In this document: positions 23,945 through 31,726 of the stretch, in pieces
Numbering within the stretch: position 1 is the first letter of the stretch
Layout of the letters: the number at the start of each line of letters is the position of its first letter
Assembly (NCBI GenBank): GCA_949127775.1
Contig: CASBQF010000039.1
Location: 1 to 36,087 of the forward strand
Reading direction: 5' to 3'
Length of the DNA stretch: 36,087 nucleotides
Source: Oscillatoriales cyanobacterium PMM_0080
Lineage (GTDB): Bacteria > Cyanobacteriota > Cyanobacteriia > Cyanobacteriales > Microcoleaceae
Made by a program: the position numbers and the translations under genes
The notes under the pieces: model-generated
Seen by the model: the letters and a program-made list of their open reading frames with translations, nothing else
What the model was told of the DNA's origin: nothing
The model's database searches: none

Positions 23945-24184
23945 TTAGTTGTCCCATGAGTTTTTTTCTTCTTGAAGTTCCCGATCGATTTCTTCAACAG
24001 TTCTGGAAACATGACGGCTGCGGATTTCTGTAAGCAATTCCAACACCTTACGCCGCCCGCCTTGAAGCTTTTCTGGTATAATCACAAAAACTTCAACCTC
24101 TTCACCCACCGATCCAGGTGGCACTTGAATTTCAAGTTTATTTCCTGCAAGAACTTTCGTCGTAATCCGTATTGCTGACTGCAT
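23945..24184 (-). CDS. Small antitoxin-like protein directly downstream of the NACHT gene
   Basis: The 79-residue protein begins MQSAIRITTKVLAGNKLEIQ, has VPPGSVGEEVEVFVIIPE and ends RTVEEIDRELQEEKNSWDN. The C-terminal EEIDRELQEEKNSWD helix resembles antitoxin sequences often paired with PIN toxins, in which a small beta part precedes it. No toxin gene follows. It starts 19 bases after the NACHT stop, with a strong AAGGAGG, so it is probably co-transcribed with the NACHT gene. Confidence 0.75.
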   Translation of the reverse strand: MQSAIRITTKVLAGNKLEIQVPPGSVGEEVEVFVIIPEKLQGGRRKVLELLTEIRSRHVSRTVEEIDRELQEEKNSWDN

Positions 24185-24203
24185 AATTCCTCCTTGGCGA
24201 TGA

Positions 24204-27200
24204 TTAATTTTCCACAGCCCCTAAAGCTTTGAGCGTGGCTTTTTCAGCCTCTGTTAAACCCGTAACACCCGTGATATTCATGTTTTCATAAGGTCGGTCA
24301 CTTTTGAGTATTTTGAGGCACTCACCGGTTTCAATCTCCCAAATCCTAATTATGCCATCCCGACTGCAAGCAGCAATGATTTTTTCATTTGAACTGAAGG
24401 CAACTGAGTTAATTCTATTGGTATGACCTTGCAAAACTTTTAGACATTCACCTGTACGGATATCCCATATTCTTACCGTTCCATCTACATTTCCACTAGC
24501 AACTATTTCACCAGAATAACTAAAGGCAACTGAACGTATCCAATCTGTATGCCCCTGCAATATTTGGAGGCATTCACCACTGCGAACATCCCATAATCTT
24601 ACTGTTCGATCGACACTTCCACTGGCAAATATTTCACCGTTCTGACTAAAGGCGATCGCGCGTGCCCAACCCGTATGCCCCTGTAAGATGTGGAGGCATT
24701 CACCAGTATGGATATCGCACAGCCTCACCGTTCCATCAAAACCTGCACTGGCAAATATCTCGCCCAAAGGACTGAAGGCAGCCGAGTGTACTGAATTTTT
24801 TTGCCCTTCCAAGGTTTTGAGGCATTCGCCAGTACCAATATCCCACAGCATCACCGTTTGGTTATAAGCTGCACTAGCAAGTATTTCACCCGAAGGACTG
24901 AAGGCGATCGATCGTACTTCCTTTCCACACGGCAAAGTATGGAGGCATTCACCACTACGGATATCCCACAGCCTGAGTGTTTCGTCAAAACTAGCACTGG
25001 CAAGTATTTGACCCGAAGGATTGAAGGCAACTAAGTTTACCCGATCGAGATGTCCCTGCAAAATTTGGAGGCATTCACCAGTGTTGACATCCCACAGCTT
25101 GACTGTTTGCGCGTCATCGCTGCTGGCCAGTATTTCACCGTTGGGACTGAAGGCGATCGACCTGACTTGATTGCTATGCCCTTGCAGCGTATTCAAGCAT
25201 TCACCGCTGTCGATCGCCCACAGCTTCAGCGTTTTATCGTAACTGCCGCTAACAAGTATTTCACCCCCAGGATGGAAGGCGATTGACCCTACTCGATCGT
25301 TATGCCCTTGCAAAGTATTCAAGCATTCACCGCTATTGATATCCCACAGTTTTGCTGTGCGATCGTGACTGCCACTTGCAAGTATTTCGCCATTTGGGCT
25401 AAAGGCGATCGACTTTATTTGATCGAAATGTCCCTCCAAAGTTTTGAAACATTCACCGCTACCGATATTCCACACCCTCACTGTTTTGTCGGCGCTTGCA
25501 CTAGCAAGTATTTCACCAGCAAAATTGAAAGCAACTGAAAACACGCTTTTAGTATGACCTTGCAAAGTTTTGAGACATTCACCGCTACCGACATTCCACA
25601 CCCTCACTGTTTTGTCGCCGCTTCCACTGGCAAGCATCTCACCAGCAGGATGAAAAGCGACTGAAAACACATTTTCAGTATGACCGTGCAAAATTTTGCA
25701 GCATTCACCCGTGCGGATATCCCATAACCTTACCGTGCGATCGAAACTCCCACTAGCGAGTATATTTCCATCAGGATTGAAGGTGACTGACATGACTGAT
25801 TCGGTATGTCCATGCAAAACTTTTAAACATTCACCAGTTTTTATATCCCATAACTTGATTGTTTTGTCATAACTCCCGCTAGCCAGTATCTCACCGTCAG
25901 GACTGAAGGCGACAGACTCCACGATGTTGGTATGTCCTTTACAGGTCAATATTTCTCTGCCACTGCTAGCTTCCCACAAGCGAACTACGCCATCGCTATC
26001 ACCTGTAGCTAACAGTTTGCCATCAGGACTAAATATTACCGATCGAACACTGCTGAAGATTTTAGTAAAAATAGAATTAGCTAAATTTGCTTCAGCAAAA
26101 TTGACGTGTCGCAGCGTCGCATTTGTAAAATCAGCACCTAAAATAACTGCACGAGAAAGGTCTTTTGTTTCTAACGCAGTGCGATCGATTTTCACCAACA
26201 GCGTCGCCGCATTCCCTCCCACATAACCTACCTCGCTTTCAGTTTTGCCTCGCGTTGCTTCCAGAATTTCCAGAAGGGGCAAAACCCCCGTTTCCGAAAC
26301 CATCGGCAATAACAAATCCATCACAGCTTTCGTCAGCCGCGCTTGTCCAAAACTATTACGAATTTGCCCTAAATTTTCAGCAACAAATCCCTGCAAAGGC
26401 GCGATCAATTCCTTCTGATTTCTCTTCTGCGCCTGAAGCCGACAATAATTAGACCAAGTGTATAATTGAGCCTCAACATCAGGATTTACACAAGACTGTT
26501 CCGGCGCAACTAATTCGGTAAAATCTGCGGCCAAAACTCCCAATTCCGCTGCAAATTTGTAAGCGACAAAAAACTCTAATAACGAACGGTGCGCCGGAGT
26601 ATAATCGCCATCTGCATTGCGGATCAGCATCGTTTGACCCATCATATCGTAATGCCAGTGGTCTAAGTCTTTTTCCTCTTGGACGATGGAACCAAACAGG
26701 CCGCGGATGCGATCGGGAAAACCGCGATAATTCAGACTCATTTGGTCGGTAGACAGCATTTCCCACGATAACTCGCACAAAAAGTAAAGCTTATCTGCTA
26801 ACGAAGTAAAAGTCCGTTCAGCTTTGATATCTCTCTCTATCTTCCGCCGCACTGCATACAGATAAATGCGCGACATATCCACTGGTTTTCCAGCTTCAAT
26901 ATCGGGCAATGCTTCCAAAATTAACTCGGTCATCACAGGGCGACGCGCTAAATCCAATAGTTGCAGGTTTCCCATCACTTTTTCGACTGTGGCGGCTTCT
27001 GTTTGAACTGACAGCGCTTGCCGAATTTGCTCGTCGTTAAATTTCTCTAATTCTAATACTTCAAATTGGGGAGTTTCGCCTGTTAAAATAGTTGTTGATG
27101 CTTGCAGTTCGGCATTTAACAACGCCCGTCCTTCCTTCGCTTCAGGAAAGTGTTCGGTACGGCAAGTGAGGATGACTTTTGCGCCGGGAACGACGGTTTT

Positions 27201-28661
27201 TGCTAATTCCCAAAAGTTGTTAATCATTTCCTGCCGATCGCACTTAGCGGCCATTTCATCAAAACCATCGAAAATTAGCAGAAATTTACCCATGCGATTG
27301 AGTTGTTCAAAGGCCGAATAACCCGCTAAAGGTATCTCGTGTTTCCGAAAGAAAAACTCGGAAAATAGCGACTCAACGCTAACTGCTTTCGCGTAATCTC
27401 GCAGCGGAATTACTAACGGCAAACGCGGACGTTCTAAGCCGCGCTTTTGAGCTTCTTTGTAGCGTTGTAGCGCCATCCAAGCATAGTGCATCGCAAACCA
27501 AGTTTTCCCGGTTCCAAATTCTCCTAAAACTGAAATATGTTCTTTTACTGGGTCATTCAACCACAGGTCAATATAACCTTCGATCCAGCCATCTCGCCCG
27601 CCATAATGACTCACGCCTATCTTGCGCTGAGTATCGGGATCGATTTCTTCTTTCGTACAGGCTAGCGGCACATATTTGGTATCAATTCCTCGGCTGGTGA
27701 TTTCAGTTTCTAGCCAATCCAGATAAGAGGTAAAATCGGCATCTTGGTCGAGTAATTCATCGAAGGTATAGCAAGCTAAATTATGATTTTCGGCTTTCTC
27801 TACCTCATCCCGCGCGGCGCGACTGATGCGGCGGGCGGTGACTAACCATCCTTCATCGGTGCGCTGTTTTTCCACCGACTCGCGCAAGGCTGAGATGTCT
27901 CTGAGTCCGGCTTCTCCGGCTATGCCGCGCACTAAAATGCGATCGTACTTTTTGCGTCTCACCGGAACATTGATAATCCATTCAAAATAGTTATCTTCCG
28001 AAATTTGATGTGGCTCAAACTGATAATTTAATGTTTCAAACCAACCTCGAACTTGTTGTGATAAAATAAAAGCTTGAGACTTTTGAATATTTGTTGATGC
28101 TGCTGCGGGAAGTGCGGGATAATTTTCGGATTCTAAGCGTGCAAATTCGGTGCGGATTCCTTCGAGAGTGGGGAGGCGTTCGATGCGATCGAGTACCATA
28201 GATAGGCGTTTTTGCAAAGAGGCGATCGCATTTCCCACCATCACATCTCCCAGCGTCCGCGTCCGCTTTGCTACTTCCATAAACACGGCGGCAAATGCCA
28301 TAAATTCCCGTCTGGGGTCAATCCCTAAATCTCGAAGTTCTTTACCTAAAGCACTCTCATTCAGATATTCATCGCCAGCTTTAATTAAAATAGCTGGGCT
28401 ATCGGACTCGAAAGCTTTCCGAAATGCTGATTCAATCTCTTTTTGGCGAAACAGTTCTAAAATCTGCTTGGGTTTCCCAGCCCCGTATTCTACTAAAGTA
28501 TAAACATAGACTCCCGCGAAATCGGCTGGCGGAGCATCGGGGTCGAGGTTAAATCTTTTTAATAATTTGATGACTGTTTCGTTGCGCTGAAACTTGTCTT
28601 TGATAGTGCCGAAGGGAATTGCCGTCAGGAGGCTGATAACTAAGTCGAGACTAATTAGCAT
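24204..28661 (-). CDS. NACHT-WD40 STAND protein with degenerate nuclease-like domain
   Basis: The 1485-residue protein has four parts. Residues 1-190 are a helical N-terminus with no known fold. About 195-320 resemble a Mrr-type restriction nuclease domain (LSQQVRGWFETLNYQFEPHQ, KYDRILVRG, EGWLVTARRISRAARDE), but the expected Q-x-K strand reads VRG and lacks the catalytic lysine. About 360-830 form a NACHT ATPase with Walker A GEFGTGKT (380-387), the Walker B core FDGFDE (D465, D468, E469) and helical sensors; residues 836-866 have pentapeptide-like text. From 870 to about 1455 there are 14 WD40 repeats, enough for two seven-bladed propellers. STAND proteins oligomerise on ligand sensing and release an effector; bacterial NACHT and WD40 members include antiphage proteins. 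The probable sensor is the propellers. A 79-residue gene follows 19 bases downstream. Defence is inference. Confidence 0.93.
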   Translation of the reverse strand: MLISLDLVISLLTAIPFGTIKDKFQRNETVIKLLKRFNLDPDAPPADFAGVYVYTLVEYGAGKPKQILELFRQKEIESAFRKAFESDSPAILIKAGDEYLNESALGKELRDLGIDPRREFMAFAAVFMEVAKRTRTLGDVMVGNAIASLQKRLSMVLDRIERLPTLEGIRTEFARLESENYPALPAAASTNIQKSQAFILSQQVRGWFETLNYQFEPHQISEDNYFEWIINVPVRRKKYDRILVRGIAGEAGLRDISALRESVEKQRTDEGWLVTARRISRAARDEVEKAENHNLACYTFDELLDQDADFTSYLDWLETEITSRGIDTKYVPLACTKEEIDPDTQRKIGVSHYGGRDGWIEGYIDLWLNDPVKEHISVLGEFGTGKTWFAMHYAWMALQRYKEAQKRGLERPRLPLVIPLRDYAKAVSVESLFSEFFFRKHEIPLAGYSAFEQLNRMGKFLLIFDGFDEMAAKCDRQEMINNFWELAKTVVPGAKVILTCRTEHFPEAKEGRALLNAELQASTTILTGETPQFEVLELEKFNDEQIRQALSVQTEAATVEKVMGNLQLLDLARRPVMTELILEALPDIEAGKPVDMSRIYLYAVRRKIERDIKAERTFTSLADKLYFLCELSWEMLSTDQMSLNYRGFPDRIRGLFGSIVQEEKDLDHWHYDMMGQTMLIRNADGDYTPAHRSLLEFFVAYKFAAELGVLAADFTELVAPEQSCVNPDVEAQLYTWSNYCRLQAQKRNQKELIAPLQGFVAENLGQIRNSFGQARLTKAVMDLLLPMVSETGVLPLLEILEATRGKTESEVGYVGGNAATLLVKIDRTALETKDLSRAVILGADFTNATLRHVNFAEANLANSIFTKIFSSVRSVIFSPDGKLLATGDSDGVVRLWEASSGREILTCKGHTNIVESVAFSPDGEILASGSYDKTIKLWDIKTGECLKVLHGHTESVMSVTFNPDGNILASGSFDRTVRLWDIRTGECCKILHGHTENVFSVAFHPAGEMLASGSGDKTVRVWNVGSGECLKTLQGHTKSVFSVAFNFAGEILASASADKTVRVWNIGSGECFKTLEGHFDQIKSIAFSPNGEILASGSHDRTAKLWDINSGECLNTLQGHNDRVGSIAFHPGGEILVSGSYDKTLKLWAIDSGECLNTLQGHSNQVRSIAFSPNGEILASSDDAQTVKLWDVNTGECLQILQGHLDRVNLVAFNPSGQILASASFDETLRLWDIRSGECLHTLPCGKEVRSIAFSPSGEILASAAYNQTVMLWDIGTGECLKTLEGQKNSVHSAAFSPLGEIFASAGFDGTVRLCDIHTGECLHILQGHTGWARAIAFSQNGEIFASGSVDRTVRLWDVRSGECLQILQGHTDWIRSVAFSYSGEIVASGNVDGTVRIWDIRTGECLKVLQGHTNRINSVAFSSNEKIIAACSRDGIIRIWEIETGECLKILKSDRPYENMNITGVTGLTEAEKATLKALGAVEN
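24290..26054 (-). repeat. WD40-coding tandem repeats, 126 bp period
   Basis: Fourteen consecutive repeats of about 42 codons encode the WD40 region. Repeated DNA words (AAGGC-type text at SVAFSP and CTCACCGTT/CATTCACC) recur every 126 bases, and the reverse strand shows open stretches with 252-base spacing, a by-product of this period. The third-to-fourteenth units are more alike than the first. Such arrays change in length by recombination. Confidence 0.8.
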
Positions 28662-29165
28662 GATTTAGGCTTTCCTATTCATCGGTGGGCATCATTCTCG
28701 AATCTCAAAATCGCAAATTGCTATAATTCTATGTTAGCGCATTAGCCAACTGTCGCGCACCAACAGTCCGAGATTTGCCATATTCCGATAGTCCGACAGG
28801 GTTTTCAACCCCTATCTCATAGCGAAAGTCCTCTCAAGATGACTGTGGAATCGTATTTTATTTAGTTATTTGATTCAACCCAGCCCTTGAATGATATCAA
28901 ACCTGTTAACATCAGAATCATTCATCTCTCTGGACTCTTTCTCTGTGTTCTCTGCGCTCTCTGTGGTTAAATAATTCCGATCCAAGCAAAATTGATATAC
29001 CGTTGAATTATTACAGAAAATATTAGCACTTTTTACTAAATCTGACAACAATAAAACAGAGAAAAAACCGACATATTTTGTAGTAATATTATCTCTAATA
29101 TTAGTTGTCATATCATGCTTAGAAAAGTTAAAATATAGATAACTTACAAATAAAACTTGCTATCT
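28662..29165. other. Divergent intergenic region, no gene supported
   Basis: This 504-base spacer lies between the NACHT gene and the DUF370 gene, which are divergent, so promoters for both should be here. It holds one piece of a widespread repeat: CTCTCTGGACTCTTTCTCTG then TGTTCTCTGCGCTCTCTGTG at 28925-28970. The minus-strand frame at 28875-29111 is made largely from that repeat and is not a gene. AT-rich stretches at 29050-29150 fit the promoter of the + strand gene. Confidence 0.6.
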
Positions 29166-29522
29166 ATGAAAATACAATCTTCCGTCTTAGTCCACCTAGG
29201 ATTTGGTAAATATGTACGATCGGACAAAGTGACAGCAGTAATCCCAATCGAAGCAGAACGCGGCCCAGGACGGCGCACTTTCGTCCACATAGACGGCGAA
29301 GCAGACCCGATCGTTGCTTCCCGCGCCGAAGATACGATCGTCCGCGATTTGGTGCAGGAGCCGCGCGAAATTACTCAAGCTCGTCAGCAACAAGAAATCC
29401 TCCAAGATTTGCTGGCAGATTTGAACAATGTTAATGTCACCGTGCGCCGCATCAGCCGCGATGAAGGTGGACTCGATCTCGAACTTTTAGAACGTCGGAT
29501 TCGCCAAATATTAGAGGCATAA
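29166..29522 (+). CDS. RemA-like DUF370 protein
   Basis: The ATG at 29166 gives 118 residues; a TTG at 29157 is less likely. The opening MKIQSSVLVHLGFGKYVRSD, followed by KVTAVIPIEAERGPGRRTFV, matches the DUF370/RemA fold: a conserved V-L-V-H-L-G-F-G-(K/N)-Y-V core, then strands and a helix. In Bacillus, RemA is a DNA-binding regulator of biofilm matrix and forms rings; cyanobacterial members have no assigned role. The extension after residue 60 (REITQARQQQEILQDLLADL, NVTVRRISRDEGGLDLELLE) is longer than the roughly 85-residue RemA and may be a coiled region that mediates assembly. A bidirectional terminator follows, and the lipid kinase is convergent. Confidence 0.8.
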   Translation: MKIQSSVLVHLGFGKYVRSDKVTAVIPIEAERGPGRRTFVHIDGEADPIVASRAEDTIVRDLVQEPREITQARQQQEILQDLLADLNNVNVTVRRISRDEGGLDLELLERRIRQILEA

Positions 29523-29527
29523 AAAGA

Positions 29528-29549
29528 AAAGACCGCCCGCGCGGTCTTT
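29528..29549. terminator. Bidirectional rho-independent terminator
   Basis: A 9 bp stem (AAAGACCGC at 29528-29536, GCGGTCTTT at 29541-29549) closes a CCGC loop, 6 bases past the DUF370 stop. The plus strand has TTTC after the stem, while the minus strand reads TTTTCTTTTT, so it can end both the DUF370 and the convergent lipid kinase transcripts, and better on the minus strand. Confidence 0.8.
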
Positions 29550-29574
29550 CTGATTGTTTGTCTTGCAGAAAACT

Positions 29575-30543
29575 TTAACTTAAGGGTTTCATCGTAACTT
29601 CAATGTCCGCTAAACCTGTGAGTTTTTCGACCAGTGGCTCTTCTTCAACTCGCGGTACAAAAATAGTTAAACCTCCGGGAATGCACTCAATAGACAGCGG
29701 AGTCATCCCGACAATTTCGCCGTCTATCACCACTTTTTGAGCAGGATCGGCAGTAATTTTTACTTTTTTGGCGCGCAAATAACCGATGTCGTCACTATCG
29801 GTAGGATTGCCACTCAAAGCTGTTTGCAAGAGGTGATAAGAGGCTGCGATCGCCCCAGCCTTAGTCTGAGGCGCCACCAGCGTCACATCCAGCAAGCCGT
29901 CATCAAAAATAATCCCCGCCGGGCCTTGCGCTAAAATCGATGTAGGTGGCGCTGCATTCGCTACTGTCACGGCTACAGCAGTAACGGTGATGATTTTATC
30001 TTCGGTTTCAATTTCCGCCTCAAATCTTTCTAAATTGTTTAACTGTTTGATTCCTGACAGAATGTAGGCCAGCATTCCCCAGCGATTCTTCATGTCGCGA
30101 TCGGCTAATTCGACAGTTTCCGCCTCAAAACCCACTCCAGCTAACAAAACCATCGGCATTTCACCGTTGCAAATCGCCGCATCCACCACCCGCGTCAACC
30201 CTCCCAAAATATTGGCGCAGGCGGTGTCGATTGTATTCGGAATTTCTAAAGCATTCGCAAAAGCATTCGCAGTTCCCCGCGAAATGATTCCTAAAGGAAT
30301 ATTTGTACTGACAATCGCACCAGCAACTGCCGATAATGTACCGTCGCCCCCGGAAGCAATAATTTCTTCAACTCCTCTAGCAACTGCTTCGCGGGCGAGT
30401 TGATCTGCGTCTATTTCTACCGTTGTCAGCCGAATGTCTAAGTCAATAAACGGCTCTAAAAGTTCCTGAATTCTAGCTAAGTCTTGCTCGGGGTTACTGT
30501 TGCCGGCGACGGGATTGAAAATTAGGCAAGCTGAACGTTTCAT
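29575..30543 (-). CDS. YegS/BmrU-type diacylglycerol or lipid kinase
   Basis: The 322-residue protein phosphorylates a lipid hydroxyl, by family diacylglycerol or a related lipid, using ATP. Family marks are SACLIFNPVAGN at the start, the glycine-rich ASGGDGTLSAVAGA (GGDGT at 65-69), LGIISRGTANAFANALEIPN, the GVGFEAE strand (130s) and the C-terminal VVIDGE plus a beta-sandwich. The length is normal (about 300). The ATG at 30543 begins the conserved first strand directly. It is convergent with the DUF370 gene. The spacer upstream (305 bp) is filled with nested palindromes, so no promoter can be recognised. Confidence 0.93.
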   Translation of the reverse strand: MKRSACLIFNPVAGNSNPEQDLARIQELLEPFIDLDIRLTTVEIDADQLAREAVARGVEEIIASGGDGTLSAVAGAIVSTNIPLGIISRGTANAFANALEIPNTIDTACANILGGLTRVVDAAICNGEMPMVLLAGVGFEAETVELADRDMKNRWGMLAYILSGIKQLNNLERFEAEIETEDKIITVTAVAVTVANAAPPTSILAQGPAGIIFDDGLLDVTLVAPQTKAGAIAASYHLLQTALSGNPTDSDDIGYLRAKKVKITADPAQKVVIDGEIVGMTPLSIECIPGGLTIFVPRVEEEPLVEKLTGLADIEVTMKPLS

Positions 30544-30613
30544 AGTTGGTAATTGGTAATTGGTAATTGCTAATTGGTGAAATTATGTCTGGTCGATCGA
30601 CAATAATCAATTT

Positions 30614-30814
30614 GGTTCGATCGTTCGGACTTTAGTCCTTCTTTTCATGAGGACTTCATATCAATTCCGGTTGTGCCGGAATGATATAGAGGACACGGCA
30701 GTGCCGTTTCCCTACACCCGATTAATTGTAGGGACACGGCACTGCCGTGTCCTGATTTCGGGTAATATTAATTCCGATGCAACCGGAATTGATATCAGTC
30801 CGAACGATCGAACC
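30614..30814. repeat. Nested palindromes: families A, B and C inserted into each other
   Basis: Three concentric inverted repeats are seen. Outermost: 18 bp arms GGTTCGATCGTTCGGACT (30614-30631) and complement (30797-30814), perfect. Middle: 16 bp arms ATATCAATTCCGGTTG (30658-30673) and complement (30780-30795), perfect. Innermost: 18 bp arms AGGACACGGCAGTGCCGT (30690-30707) and complement (30736-30753), perfect. Family A is broken between GAGGACT and AGTCC relative to the copy at 31655-31715, and family C is whole as at 329-390. The spacer (30544-30848) has no gene. Confidence 0.9.
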
Positions 30815-30848
30815 GGGAACAGTGCAGTATTTCTGCTATGCCGTTTAA

Positions 30849-31577
30849 TTAAGACTTGACAAAAGTCCACTCCAACTGTTTTTTCTGAGCTTTGTGCAGT
30901 GCTTCCTTGATTTCCTGGTTGCTGTCGAACTTTACTTGATCCAAATAGGATGCTTCGACGTTCACAGTAAATTTATCGTCTTCAAAAGGCCAAGGAGTTA
31001 CTGTCACGAGTTCGTTGCTGTTCTGTACAATATCGTAGCGCTTGCCGTCGGGGCCGACACTAATTTCTAAAGCTCGTTCTCCGGCGGGTAACTCGCCGCT
31101 GCAAAGAATTAATGATAGCCGATCGCACCACTGGAAAAAAGCATAAGCCGATTCTGCCTCTTCCTTAGAAATCTTCATCTCCTCGCGCCACTTTTTTTGG
31201 TTAGCGATTTGTTCGTCCAAAAATTGGTCGAGTTCCTTTGACTCTCCCCGCTTTCCTTCATTCAGAAAGCTCATGTGCATAGAAATCAGCATGGCTACCC
31301 ATCTACCGCGATATAGAGAAGTCTCCGTCATTCCTCGCATTTTCGGCAGAGAAGTTTCCGTCTCCAAGGTAAAATCTAAGGGCGCGCCGGCTTCAGTCAA
31401 GATATCTTCTTCCCACTCTTTCTCTAAATCGTCGTGGTGGGAAATCGCTGCTATGGTTTCGTACAGACGAACCGGAGATTTTGAGCGCTTCCACTGTCCG
31501 CCCAGTTGGGCGGCGAGTAAAGCGTGGGCGCGGTGATAAATAATTTCCCAGCCCGTGGGGGTTAAGTTAGCAATCAT
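30849..31577 (-). CDS. DUF3891 family protein
   Basis: The 242-residue protein matches the DUF3891 family by its opening ANLTPTGWEIIYHRAHALLA, then QLGGQWKRSKSPVRLYETIA and AISHHDDLEKEW. The histidine and aspartate residues (H15, H18 and the HHDD cluster) suggest a metal site of the HD type, but no catalytic function has been shown. A tryptophan/phenylalanine-rich segment FFQWCDRLSLILCSGELP and a C-terminal half of beta strands follow. The metallophosphoesterase gene lies just upstream on the same strand, separated by 150 bp holding a family A repeat. The gene is intact. Confidence 0.85.
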   Translation of the reverse strand: MIANLTPTGWEIIYHRAHALLAAQLGGQWKRSKSPVRLYETIAAISHHDDLEKEWEEDILTEAGAPLDFTLETETSLPKMRGMTETSLYRGRWVAMLISMHMSFLNEGKRGESKELDQFLDEQIANQKKWREEMKISKEEAESAYAFFQWCDRLSLILCSGELPAGERALEISVGPDGKRYDIVQNSNELVTVTPWPFEDDKFTVNVEASYLDQVKFDSNQEIKEALHKAQKKQLEWTFVKS

Positions 31578-31654
31578 GGAATTTTGATCTTGAATTTAAG
31601 TTGATGAGTGTAAAGATTGAAGGTTTCTGTGTTTGAGACATAAACAATCAATTT

Positions 31655-31715
31655 GGTTCGTAGCGAGGACTTTAGTCCTTCTTTTTCAGAGGACTGAAGT
31701 CCGAACGATCGAACC
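31655..31715. repeat. Palindromic repeat, family A, third copy
   Basis: GGTTCGTAGCGAGGACTTTA, GTCCTTCTTTTTCAGAGGAC and TGAAGTCCGAACGATCGAAC follow in order. The arms resemble 14268-14329, but the right end matches the outer arm of the nested element (GAACGATCGAACC), linking the two locations. It lies between the metallophosphoesterase and the DUF3891 genes. Confidence 0.8.
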
Positions 31716-31726
31716 TAGAAATGAAG

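Noticed and set aside
24801-26226. Regular plus-strand frames opposite the WD40 region
   Set aside because: They are by-products of the 126-base repeat period on the opposite strand.
28875-29111. Minus-strand frame of 78 codons upstream of DUF370 gene
   Set aside because: Half of it is translated from a widespread non-coding repeat (TTAACCACAGAGAGCGCAGA type); no ribosome-binding site or family pattern supports a gene.
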